Origin: Saltatorellus ferox | GTDB lineage: Bacteria > Planctomycetota > UBA1135 > GCA-002686595 | Length of the DNA: 64,000 nt | Direction: 5' to 3' | NCBI GenBank assembly: GCA_007751475.1 | Contig: CP036434.1 | Location: 2,046,001-2,110,000 of the forward strand | Shown here: positions 54,022-62,108 of the stretch, one piece after another | How positions within the stretch are numbered: the first letter of the stretch is position 1 | Layout of the letters: every line of letters begins with the position of its first letter | Notes under the pieces: model-generated | What the model was told of the DNA's origin: nothing | Databases searched by the model: none | The model's input: the letters and a program-made list of their open reading frames with translations, nothing else | Position numbers and translations under genes: made by a program

Positions 54022-54861
54022 ATGACACGTCGGCTGGGATTCAGCTTCCTCTACTTCACGCCCCGCGTGCTCGCCGGGCATCTGCCCTGGCTCGGGCGCC
54101 TCGCGCACCACGGTTATGACGGTGCCGAGCTCCCCGTGGTGGACGCGACGGACGAGGAACTCAGCTCGATGCGGCGTGTCCTCGACGCCGAGGGCCTGAC
54201 GGCGACGGCGGTCGGGTTCGCGATCGAGGGGGCGAACCCCGTGGATCCGGATCCGGCGGTGCGGCGCGCAGCGGTCGAGCATATCGGGCGGCTTTGCGAG
54301 AAGGCTGCCGTGCTGGGGGCGGACGTGCTCGCGGGACCCCTGCATTCAGCCTATGGGCCGTTCACGGAGCTGCCGCCGACCGGCGACGAGCAAAGGTGGT
54401 GCGCCGAGGTGCTGCACGAAGCCGGGGGCCTTGCGGCCGCCGCTGGCGTCACGCTCGCGCTCGAGCCGCTCAATCGCTTCGAGTGCTACTTTTTGAACAC
54501 CGCGGCGGACTGCAGCGACCTGGTACGCGCGATCGATCACCCGAAAGTCCTCGGATTGCTGGATACGCACCATGCGCATATCGAGGAGGACGACCTTCCG
54601 GCCGCCATCGAGAGCATGGGCCAGGCGCTAGGGCACGTGCAGCTATCGGAGAATCACCGGGGCACGCCTGGCCGCGGGCAGATCGATTTCCCTGCCGCTC
54701 TCGCGGCGCTCGATCGTATCGGCTACGAAGGCTGGCTCGTGATCGAGGCCTTCTCCCGTCAGGATCCGGCCTTCGGCAGCGCACTGCGCATCTGGCGGTC
54801 TCTCGACGATGGACCGGAAGACGTGCTCCGCGCAGGAGCCAGGCTGGTCGGACGGCCGTGA
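54022..54861 (+). CDS. Sugar isomerase/epimerase TIM-barrel (ketose 3-epimerase-like)
   Basis: A 279-residue TIM-barrel of the AP-endonuclease-2 / xylose-isomerase-like superfamily. The metal-site pattern of D-tagatose/D-psicose 3-epimerases is visible: ALEPLNRFECYFLNTAADC (Glu, about 150), LLDTHHAHIEEDD (Asp, about 178-190), GHVQLSENHRGTPGRGQIDF (His and Arg, about 205-224) and LVIEAFSRQDP (Glu, about 240). This supports interconversion of ketoses or keto-sugars. The substrate is unproven. It lies 8 bp after the Gfo/Idh/MocA gene and is probably coupled to it. Confidence 0.85.
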   Translation: MTRRLGFSFLYFTPRVLAGHLPWLGRLAHHGYDGAELPVVDATDEELSSMRRVLDAEGLTATAVGFAIEGANPVDPDPAVRRAAVEHIGRLCEKAAVLGADVLAGPLHSAYGPFTELPPTGDEQRWCAEVLHEAGGLAAAAGVTLALEPLNRFECYFLNTAADCSDLVRAIDHPKVLGLLDTHHAHIEEDDLPAAIESMGQALGHVQLSENHRGTPGRGQIDFPAALAALDRIGYEGWLVIEAFSRQDPAFGSALRIWRSLDDGPEDVLRAGARLVGRP

Positions 54862-54983
54862 TGCGGTAGGCTCTTCCTCGCAGCGCGCGTGGTTCGGTTT
54901 CCCGAACGCCCGCGCACACCTCCATTCCACGCGGAGTTCCGTCCCCCCACGAACCCGCGCCCCTTTTTCGGAGATCCCCCCAC

Positions 54984-56576
54984 GTGTCCAAGAACATCAG
55001 CGCGAGCGATCTGACCCCCGGAGAGAAGAAGCTTCTCTTCTGGGCGAGCTTCCTGTCCCTGACCGCAGCCGGCGTCGGCTTCGCCTTCCGCGTCGCGATG
55101 GGCGGCGAGTACGGCGCCGAGTTGAGCCTGACCAATCAGCAGGTGGGGGAGGTGTTCGGCGCGTCGCTCTGGCCGATCGCGCTCACGATGATCGGCTTCA
55201 GCCTCGTCATCGACAGGACCGGCTACAAGCTGCCGATGATGATCGCCTTCGTGCTCCAGGTCGGTTCCGGTATCGGGACCTTCCTGTCCCAGAGCTACCT
55301 GCCGCTCTATCTGTCCGCGCTGGCGGCCGGGCTCGGGCACGGCATCGTCGAGGCGGTGATCAATCCCGTCTGCGCGGCCGTCTACCCCAAGGAGAAGACG
55401 AAGTGGCTGACCATCCTGCACGCGTCGTGGCCTGCGGGCCTCGTCCTCGGCACGCTGCTGATCATCGGCGGTGACGCGTTCATCGAAGGCGGGATGACCT
55501 GGCGCGCGCACGCGCTCTGGATCCTCGTGCCCGCCGTGCCGTACGTGTTCATGTACCTGCCCTGCAAGTTCCCGATCGATGAGCGCGTCCAGGCGGGCGT
55601 GCCGTACATCGAGATGCTGCGCCAGGTCGGGTTCCTGACGGCGTTCCTCGCGTCGGGCCTGATGATCTACGAGATCGGCAACCAGGTCTACCAGCTCACC
55701 GACGCCGTTCGACCGGAGCGCTGGTTCGAGATCAGCCTCGGTATCGGTGCGTTCGTCGGCGCCGTGTTCGGCTTCGCGGTGAAGAGCTTCGGCCGTCCGC
55801 TGTTCTTCCTCATGTGCTTGCTCATGATCCCGGTCGCCACGGCCGAGCTCGGAACCGACGGCTGGATCAAGGGGCTCATGACGCCCGTTCTCGAGGGCCA
55901 GGACATCAATCCGGCCATGGCGCTCGTGTTCTCGGCTTCGATCATGCTGGTGCTGCGCGTGTTCGCGGGCGGCATCCTCAAGTTCTTCAGCCCTCCGGGC
56001 CTGCTCTGTCTCAGCGGCATCTTCTCGGCGGTCGGCCTCTTCTGGCTCTCCTCGGCCGCGGGCATCGCCGTCTTCGGCGCCTTCGTTCTCTACGCGCTGG
56101 GGCAGACGTACTTCTGGCCTTGCGTGCTCGGCTTCACGTCGGAGCGCTACCCCCAGGGTGGAGCGCTGACGCTGAACACCGTCTCGGCCATCGGTCTGCT
56201 GTCCGCAGGCATCGTCGGCACGCCGCTTCTCGGAGCCGCGTTCGACCGCTCGATCCACCGCACCGTCGCGAGCGAAGCGCCTGCGCTCGAAGCCGCAGCC
56301 ACGGGGGAAGGGAACTTCATGTGGATGGAGCACGAGAAGATCGATCCGCAGAAGGCCGGCGCGTTCATCGCCAGCCTTCCCTCCGCGGATCAGGCCGCGA
56401 CGACCGCCGTGTATCACGAAGCCAGCCCCCAGGGCACCGCGCAGCGCAAAGCGGGCCGCGACGTCCTGCGCTACGCCGTTCGCTTCCCGGCGCTCCTCTT
56501 CATCATCTTCGGCGTGATCGCTCTCTACTTCCGCTCGCGCGGCGGCTACAAGCCCGTCGAGCTGAGCGAGCACTGA
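54984..56576 (+). CDS. Major facilitator superfamily transporter
   Basis: A 530-residue protein from GTG 54984 with about 12 hydrophobic segments, in order from LLFWASFLSLTAAGVGFAF (about 13) to FPALLFIIFGVIALYF near the end. Motif-like stretches include SLVIDRTGYKLPMMIAFVLQ (loop 2-3) and a long extracytoplasmic or cytosolic stretch between the last two helices (about 415-490, EKIDPQKAGAFIASLPSADQ). By context it is probably the sugar permease of the cluster, feeding xylose isomerase. The gap from the previous gene is 122 bp. Confidence 0.88.
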   Translation: MSKNISASDLTPGEKKLLFWASFLSLTAAGVGFAFRVAMGGEYGAELSLTNQQVGEVFGASLWPIALTMIGFSLVIDRTGYKLPMMIAFVLQVGSGIGTFLSQSYLPLYLSALAAGLGHGIVEAVINPVCAAVYPKEKTKWLTILHASWPAGLVLGTLLIIGGDAFIEGGMTWRAHALWILVPAVPYVFMYLPCKFPIDERVQAGVPYIEMLRQVGFLTAFLASGLMIYEIGNQVYQLTDAVRPERWFEISLGIGAFVGAVFGFAVKSFGRPLFFLMCLLMIPVATAELGTDGWIKGLMTPVLEGQDINPAMALVFSASIMLVLRVFAGGILKFFSPPGLLCLSGIFSAVGLFWLSSAAGIAVFGAFVLYALGQTYFWPCVLGFTSERYPQGGALTLNTVSAIGLLSAGIVGTPLLGAAFDRSIHRTVASEAPALEAAATGEGNFMWMEHEKIDPQKAGAFIASLPSADQAATTAVYHEASPQGTAQRKAGRDVLRYAVRFPALLFIIFGVIALYFRSRGGYKPVELSEH

Positions 56577-56624
56577 TCCCTCGCGTCCCCGGCCCCGACC
56601 TCCTCTTCGCCCTTCACACCCAGC

Positions 56625-57797
56625 ATGGCTTCCTTCGACCCGACCCCCGCCGACCTCTTCACCTTTGGCCTCTGGACCGTCGGCAACCCCGGTCGTGACC
56701 CCTTCGGCGGCCCGACCCGTCCGGTGATCGATCCGTGTGACATCGTGGAGGGCCTGGCGAAGGTTGGGGCGTACGGCGTGAACTTCCACGACGACGACCT
56801 CGTCCGGTTTGGTTCCAGCGCGGCGGAGCGGGACCGGATCGTCCGCGACTTCAAGAAGGCGCTGGACGACCACGGGATCGTCGTTCCCATGGCAACGACC
56901 AACCTGTTCGGGCAGCCGATCTTCAAGGACGGTGCGTTCTCGTCGAGCGATCCGCGCGTGCGCGCGTTCGCGCTGGCGAAGACGATGCGCGCCATGGACA
57001 TGGGCGTTGAACTCGGCGCGAAGACCTACGTCTTCTGGGGCGGTCGCGAAGGCACGGACACCGACGCGTGTCGCGACCCGCGCACCGCCCTCGGCTGGAT
57101 GCGCGAGTGCATGGACTTCCTCTGCGAGTACGCCGTGGACCAGGGCTACGACCTGAAGTTCGCGCTGGAGGCCAAGCCCAACGAGCCGCGCGGGGACATC
57201 TACCTGGCGACGACCGGGCACATGCTGCACTTCATCACCACCCTCGCGCGTCCCGAGATGGTCGGCGTCAATCCGGAGGTCGCCCACGAGACGATGTCGG
57301 GCCTGTCCTTCGTGCACGGCGTCGCGCAGGCGATGGAGCAGGGCAAGCTCTTCCACATCGACCTGAACGGTCAGAAGATCGGACGGTACGACCAGGACCT
57401 GCGATTTGGCTCCGAGGACCTGAAGCAGGCGTTCCTTCTCGTTCGCTTGCTGGAGGGCACCGCCGGCGGTGAGCGCTACACCGGTCCGCGTCACTTCGAT
57501 GCGCACGCGTATCGCACCGAGGACCGCGCTGGCGTCTGGGAGTTCGCGCGCGGCTGCATGCGCACGTACAAGATCCTGGCCGAGCGAGCCAGGGCGTTCG
57601 ACGCAGATCCCGAGGTGCAAGCGATCGTGAAGGAGCGCAAGGACGCGACCTGTGATTCGCTTCTGGGAGGTTACTCCGCCGAGAAGGTGAAGGGTCTCAA
57701 GGCGCTCGAACTCGACGTCGAGGCCATCGGGGTGGAGGGCCTCGGCTACGAGCGGCTCGATCAGATCTTGACCGAGCACCTCATGGGTGCGCGCTGA
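56625..57797 (+). CDS. xylA: Xylose isomerase (class I, actinobacterial-type length)
   Basis: A 390-residue TIM-barrel enzyme converting D-xylose to D-xylulose (and D-glucose to D-fructose). Active-site landmarks appear in order: [11 protein letters not shown] (catalytic His and Asp, about 53-57), [15 protein letters not shown] (Phe, about 90-104), [11 protein letters not shown] (Trp), [13 protein letters not shown] (metal Glu and Lys), [12 protein letters not shown] (Glu and His), [20 protein letters not shown] (metal Asp cluster) and [11 protein letters not shown] (metal Asp). The shorter length without a long N-terminal extension matches class I enzymes. No xylulokinase gene is adjacent, so either it lies elsewhere or the natural substrate differs. 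Confidence 0.96.
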   Translation: MASFDPTPADLFTFGLWTVGNPGRDPFGGPTRPVIDPCDIVEGLAKVGAYGVNFHDDDLVRFGSSAAERDRIVRDFKKALDDHGIVVPMATTNLFGQPIFKDGAFSSSDPRVRAFALAKTMRAMDMGVELGAKTYVFWGGREGTDTDACRDPRTALGWMRECMDFLCEYAVDQGYDLKFALEAKPNEPRGDIYLATTGHMLHFITTLARPEMVGVNPEVAHETMSGLSFVHGVAQAMEQGKLFHIDLNGQKIGRYDQDLRFGSEDLKQAFLLVRLLEGTAGGERYTGPRHFDAHAYRTEDRAGVWEFARGCMRTYKILAERARAFDADPEVQAIVKERKDATCDSLLGGYSAEKVKGLKALELDVEAIGVEGLGYERLDQILTEHLMGAR

Positions 57798-58002
57798 GCG
57801 ATCTGTTCGAGGCAGGGGGGCGCTTGAACGCTCGATCATCCTTGTAAAGATTCCTTCATCTCAGGGTAGGGGCTGGTCCATGCCAAGGCCTACTCTGCGG
57901 GTCGAGGTGCGTCCAGGGGACCTGACATCCGACACCACGTCGCGGGAAAACACCGACCACCTCTTTGGATCCGCGTCCTCTATTCACCCGTCGCCGCCTC
58001 TC

Positions 58003-58476
58003 ATGTCTGAAACCAATCCTTCCAAGCCAGCTCCTGTCCCGTCGAACACCGAGACCAGCGAAGAGCTTCACGCCCGCTCCTTGCATCTGGCCTACGGCGA
58101 TCTCGACGGCTCGGGCAACCGCTATAGCAGCGAGCAGTTTCGCGCCGAGCCGCACGTAGGCGCCAGCGACGACGTCGGTGGCTACTACGAGGCCCTGAGC
58201 GAATCGACCGTTCGACCCTTCGACAGGGAGGGGGCAGGCGATCCGCCTGCCACGCTGGAGGTGGAGCGATCCGACGCCGAGCTCGTGGCTGCCGTAAAGG
58301 ATGTTCTCGGGCTGAACGATGGCATCGACGATTCCGGCATCGAGGTGGAATGCTCCGACGGGGTGATCAATCTCACAGGCAAGGTCGCGGACCGCGCGGC
58401 GAAGCTCGCCGCCGACGAGACGGCGATCGGCGTTCTGGGCGTCAAGGACGTCATGAACAACATCTCCTGCACCTGA
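58003..58476 (+). CDS. BON-domain protein
   Basis: A 157-residue protein from ATG 58003; the open frame upstream to 57787 overlaps xylA and is not needed. The first 90 residues are hydrophilic and low in conserved pattern (NRYSSEQFRAEPHVGASDD). Residues about 95-155 form a single BON domain: AELVAAVKDVLGLNDG, GIEVECSDGVINLTGKVADR, AIGVLGVKDVMNN. BON modules bind phospholipids or envelope components, and are known from OsmY and secretins. No signal peptide is present, so the location is unclear. Confidence 0.8.
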   Translation: MSETNPSKPAPVPSNTETSEELHARSLHLAYGDLDGSGNRYSSEQFRAEPHVGASDDVGGYYEALSESTVRPFDREGAGDPPATLEVERSDAELVAAVKDVLGLNDGIDDSGIEVECSDGVINLTGKVADRAAKLAADETAIGVLGVKDVMNNISCT

Positions 58477-58487
58477 CCACCTGTCGG

Positions 58488-58536
58488 GCTGAGTCACAGC
58501 GCTGGGTCACAGCGCTGAGTCACAGAGCTGGGTCAC
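58488..58536. repeat. Four-copy 13-bp tandem repeat
   Basis: GCTG(A/G)GTCACAG(C/A) occurs at 58488, 58501, 58514 and 58527 with a 13-bp period. It lies just after the BON-gene stop (58476) and directly before the terminator hairpin of the opposite-strand gene. The copies alternate A and G at the fifth base. Confidence 0.9.
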
Positions 58537-58537
58537 G

Positions 58538-58581
58538 AAAAAGGGCCCCGGCCCGCCACCTTGCGTGGCGGGCCGGGGCCC
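58538..58581 (-). terminator. Rho-independent terminator of the minus-strand secreted-protein gene
   Basis: A perfect 17-bp stem (GGGCCCCGGCCCGCCAC at 58543-58559 with GTGGCGGGCCGGGGCCC at 58565-58581, five-base loop) is followed on the minus strand by TTTTT (58542-58538). It starts 25 bp beyond the stop of the gene at 58606-60117. This is a classical intrinsic terminator, and it may also serve the convergent BON gene. Confidence 0.88.
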
Positions 58582-58605
58582 CTGGCGTTCAGGACAGATC
58601 CTGGA

Positions 58606-60117
58606 TCAGTTCATGTTCGAATCCGGGCACCAGCGGAGGCGCGTGAACGCACCCGAACCGGTGAAGTTGACGAGGATTCGCTTCACGCCAGCGACCGGCG
58701 CCATCGCGGCGAGGTCCTGCACGGAGTTGTCGCCGAGCGCGCCGATCTCGACGATCGTGATCGGCATGTCGTTGACGTCGAAGAAGGTGAAGACGTCGCG
58801 CTCCAGCGCGTCCACGTCGAGGACGCGTGCGTCGAAGAAGGTGACGGGCTCGGCGAAGAAGAAGTTCATCTGACCGCCGAACTCCTCGTCATCCGGATCG
58901 TCGACGAGGCCGTCCATGTTGGCGTCGACGTCGTTCTCGGCGAGGATGAGGACCATGCCGAGGGCCTCATCGTTGTTGAGGCCGTAGCCCGGGGTGACGA
59001 GGTCGGTGTCGCCGCCGGTCGGGTTCTCCGAGTCGAAGAGGATCGCCTTGTCGGGGTGACCGATGGCGTTGTTCGCCGCAGTGATCTCGAGGCCGATGGA
59101 GGAGAACTGGTTCGTGATCTCGGTGCCCGCAGCGAGGCCGAGCGGCTTACCGAAGGCGGTCTCGTCGAGGTTGACGATGATCGGGCACGGAACCATGCCG
59201 AGGCGAGCGATGGCGCCGGAGCCGCCGAGCACGAGCTCGAAGGCGCGGACGTCGCGCTTGTCGAAGGTGAGGGTCTGAACGCCGTTGTCGCCCTGGAAGG
59301 GCACCGGGATCGTCTCGAGGGTCATCGCAGCGCCGATGTAGAAGCGCATTTCGCTCGGGCCCTGATCGTCGATGTCGACGAGGGTAGCAGAGCACATGCG
59401 GTACGGCTCGTCGAAGTCGAAGCGCATGATGCCGCCGCGCTCTTCGTCATCCGGGTCGTCGAGGAGACCGTCCATGTCGAGGTCCATGTCGTTCTCGGGG
59501 ATGATCAGGAGCTTGCCGTAGGCCTCCGTGTTGCCCGGGCCGTAGCCAGGGGTCGCGAGGTCGGTGTCGCCGCCGGTGACGTTGGCGCTATCGAACGTCG
59601 CCACGGCCTGGGGGTGGGTCGCCGTGTTGTTCACGCCGGAGATGGTCATGCCGACGAGGTTCCACTCGTTCGTCATGATCTGGCCCGTGGCGGGCTCGGT
59701 CGTGCCCAGGGTGTAGTTCGGGTCGAACTCCTGGCAGAGGGTGCCGCCGTTGCCGCTCAGCGGGAGGGTGACGATCTGGTGGTTCTTGCCGTTGATCCCG
59801 CGCGAGATGGCGTGGACGTTGACGCTGAAGTTCGTCGGAAAGTTCGCGTTGCCCGAAACCGGGAACGAAACTTCCGCTTCTCCGTTCGCGTCGAATCGAC
59901 CGCGGATGTTCGGGCCGAGGGCCGAGAAGATCGTCGAGTCGCCGACCGGGCCGGCCATGACGACGAAGGGGCGGAAAGCGTCGCCCTGGATGGCGACGGT
60001 GACCTGCATGTTGTCGCCGCAGGTATTGGTCCAGGCTTCGATGCCCTGGGAGCTGGCGACGGCGGGAGCGGCGAGGGTGAGAACCAGCGCTGCTTGGAGT
60101 GAGTGGGAGAGCGTCAT
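58606..60117 (-). CDS. Exported protein with duplicated calcium-loop-containing domain
   Basis: A 503-residue protein from ATG 60117 with a signal peptide (MTLSHSLQAALVLTLAAPAV). Residues about 150-290 and 320-480 are two copies of one domain: FDSANVTGGDTDLATPGYG in the first and FDSENPTGGDTDLVTPGYG in the second. Each is followed by an Asp-rich loop (DMDLDMDGLLDDPDDEERGG; DVDANMDGLVDDPDDEEFGG) and an FDFDEP or FFFAEP strand. The Asp runs suggest calcium binding. This 'GGDTDL' domain occurs in many secreted proteins of marine bacteria; its function is unknown. The frame stays open upstream to 60435, but the Met at 60117 begins an obvious signal peptide. Divergent from the sulfatase. Confidence 0.85.
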   Translation of the reverse strand: MTLSHSLQAALVLTLAAPAVASSQGIEAWTNTCGDNMQVTVAIQGDAFRPFVVMAGPVGDSTIFSALGPNIRGRFDANGEAEVSFPVSGNANFPTNFSVNVHAISRGINGKNHQIVTLPLSGNGGTLCQEFDPNYTLGTTEPATGQIMTNEWNLVGMTISGVNNTATHPQAVATFDSANVTGGDTDLATPGYGPGNTEAYGKLLIIPENDMDLDMDGLLDDPDDEERGGIMRFDFDEPYRMCSATLVDIDDQGPSEMRFYIGAAMTLETIPVPFQGDNGVQTLTFDKRDVRAFELVLGGSGAIARLGMVPCPIIVNLDETAFGKPLGLAAGTEITNQFSSIGLEITAANNAIGHPDKAILFDSENPTGGDTDLVTPGYGLNNDEALGMVLILAENDVDANMDGLVDDPDDEEFGGQMNFFFAEPVTFFDARVLDVDALERDVFTFFDVNDMPITIVEIGALGDNSVQDLAAMAPVAGVKRILVNFTGSGAFTRLRWCPDSNMN

Positions 60118-60480
60118 GATTGGGAAAGGGGCATAGGTGCTGGCAACGAAACGGTTCCGAACCCAGCACGGGGGCAGGCAGGGGCTCCGTGGAGTCCCGA
60201 GCGACAATGCGCCGCTCGCGGTCTCACAATAAGCAAGGCGCATGCCACTGGGAAAATTTCTTTGTGCAGGCCCTGTCAGCGTCAGGAACCGATCTGCGCG
60301 GCTTCTTGGTCCGTCGATCGGCGGGGAATCGCCGGGGCCCGGGGCGCCGATCGGCGCTCCCGTGCCGATCGGTTCCGCCAGGACCCAGGTTCGACCGAAT
60401 CCGTCTCGATTTGGGAGGGCTGACGACCCACTCACCCCCCCGCGGATTCCGCTCGCCTTCCCGGTGTCCTGGCAAGAGCC
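60118..60480. promoter_or_regulatory. Divergent intergenic region with palindromic CGATCGG motifs
   Basis: 363 bp between divergent starts. GCGCCGATCGGCGC at 60344-60357 is a perfect 14-bp palindrome, extending imperfectly to 20 bp. The core CGATCGG recurs at 60314 and 60366. The three sites could be operators for one or both promoters. No small gene or terminator was recognised here. Confidence 0.35.
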
Positions 60481-61959
60481 ATGGCCCGGAACGGCCGGTC
60501 TCCGGGGATACTGGTGCCCATGATTCTCCTGTCCTTCTCACTGGTCGTGCTTGCCGCCATGGGTCCTCCGGTCGTTCAGGAAGGCGAAGGCGCGGCGCGC
60601 GCGGGTTCCGGGGCCTCGCCCCGCGAAACGGTCGCTCCGAGCAATGTCCTGCTCGTGATTCTTGATGACGTGGGGCTGGACGCCATCGGCTGCTACCCGG
60701 GCGCCAACGACGATGCGAAGACGCCCTGCATGGACCGGCTGAGCGCGGAGGGGGTGCGCTTCGAGACGGTCTGGGGCTACCCCGCGTGCAGTCCCACGAG
60801 AGCGACGATCATGTCGGGCCAGTACGGGTTCCGAACGGGGATCGGTTCGATCGTGAAGCTGAACAACGATGACCCGGGGCTTGGCCTGGAGGTGACGTGT
60901 CTGCCCGAGGCGCTGGCAGAGAAGTCGAAGGGTGTGCGCACGGCGTTTCTCGGGAAATGGCACCTGTCGGGTGTGGATCATGGACCGGACCACGCGCGCG
61001 AACAGGGCTTCGAGCACTTCCGCGGCACCGTCAGTAACCTGGGGCGCAAGGGCCGCGACGACCCCTATTTCCACTACGACGAGATCGTGGACGGCAAGGA
61101 GCAGAAGCGCGATGCCTACGCGACGACGGCGGTGACCGACGATGCGCTGCGGGCGATCGAGCGCTTCGGGGACGAGCGCTGGCTCGTGGTCGCGAGCTAT
61201 CATGCTGCGCACGGGCCGCTGCATGCGCCACCGAAGGAGCTGAGGACGATCGAGCTTTCCGGCTCACCCAAGAAGACGCGGCATCAGCACTTCGCTGCGA
61301 TGGTGGAGGCGCTCGACCACGAAATTGGCCGACTCTGGGACAGCCTGCCGGAGGCCACGCGCGCCCGGACCACGATCGTGATCGTGGGGGACAACGGCGG
61401 CGCCAGCGGCCAGATGCCCGACGAGCTGCGCCTGGGCGACGCCGACGAGAAGGCGCTCGCGGGGAAGGGCTCGCTCAGCGAGTCCGGCATCGAGGTCCCG
61501 CTCATCGTGGCGGGGGCTGGTGTTTCGGATCCTGGCCGCGCCGTGTCGCATCTCGTGAATACGACGGACCTCTTCGACACGACCCTGGATCTGCTGCTGG
61601 GAGTCGCGCCTGAAGGCACCCCCGACTCCGTCTCCTTCCGGTCCTATCTCGCGAGCGCCGCCGCGCCGCCGGTGCGCGAGTGGATCTTCTCGGAGCGGTT
61701 CCATCGGACCAACAAGAACACGAAGGCACCTGCCTCCAGTCGACTGGCGATCCGCGAACAGCGCTACAAGCTGATCGAGGACAGCCTTGGCGGCGGGCAG
61801 CGGCTCTACGACCTGGAGAGTGATCCCCGGGAGTCCAGCAACCTGCTCAAAGGGAACGAGCTGGACGAGGGAGCGACGGCCGCGCTGGCCCGCATGACCG
61901 CCCTTTTGGAAGGTCCGCTCGGGAAGGATCGAAAGGCGGCGCTCGCCGGGCTCCAGTAG
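60481..61959 (+). CDS. Formylglycine-dependent sulfatase (exported)
   Basis: A 492-residue enzyme hydrolysing sulfate esters, probably of algal or marine polysaccharides. The N-terminus carries a signal peptide (MILLSFSLVVLAAMGPPVVQ begins at the internal ATG 60520; the first ATG is 60481). Active-site landmarks are VLLVILDDVGLDAIGCYPG (metal Asp pair), PACSPTRATIMSGQYGFRTG (CxPxR motif whose Cys becomes formylglycine, near residue 103), FLGKWHLSGV (Lys and His) and IVGDNGGAS (metal Asp/Asn). A sulfatase-modifying enzyme is not encoded in this window. Sulfatases are numerous in Planctomycetota. It is divergent from the duplicated-domain protein. Confidence 0.93.
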   Translation: MARNGRSPGILVPMILLSFSLVVLAAMGPPVVQEGEGAARAGSGASPRETVAPSNVLLVILDDVGLDAIGCYPGANDDAKTPCMDRLSAEGVRFETVWGYPACSPTRATIMSGQYGFRTGIGSIVKLNNDDPGLGLEVTCLPEALAEKSKGVRTAFLGKWHLSGVDHGPDHAREQGFEHFRGTVSNLGRKGRDDPYFHYDEIVDGKEQKRDAYATTAVTDDALRAIERFGDERWLVVASYHAAHGPLHAPPKELRTIELSGSPKKTRHQHFAAMVEALDHEIGRLWDSLPEATRARTTIVIVGDNGGASGQMPDELRLGDADEKALAGKGSLSESGIEVPLIVAGAGVSDPGRAVSHLVNTTDLFDTTLDLLLGVAPEGTPDSVSFRSYLASAAAPPVREWIFSERFHRTNKNTKAPASSRLAIREQRYKLIEDSLGGGQRLYDLESDPRESSNLLKGNELDEGATAALARMTALLEGPLGKDRKAALAGLQ

Positions 61960-62108
61960 GTGCGACTCACTGTCACTGGGGAAAGGGGGGATGCCTGAAA
62001 ATTCTGGAAAATGTGTGGCGGTCGTGCGTTGCGTGACTATTCCCAGGAGATGACGCGACCCCCTGGGTCGCCTCGGCACGCCACGACGCCTTCTTCCCAA
62101 AACCCGAC

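Noticed and set aside
48387..54023. Very long open frame on the minus strand (about 1,878 codons)
   Set aside because: It lies opposite the cytochrome dehydrogenase and oxidoreductase genes, which have clear domains. Its translation is Arg/Val/Asp-rich without motifs, a common shadow in GC-rich DNA.
54759..57839. Long minus-strand open frame opposite the MFS transporter and xylose isomerase
   Set aside because: The translation is His/Arg/Asp/Glu-rich low complexity. The plus strand encodes recognisable proteins.
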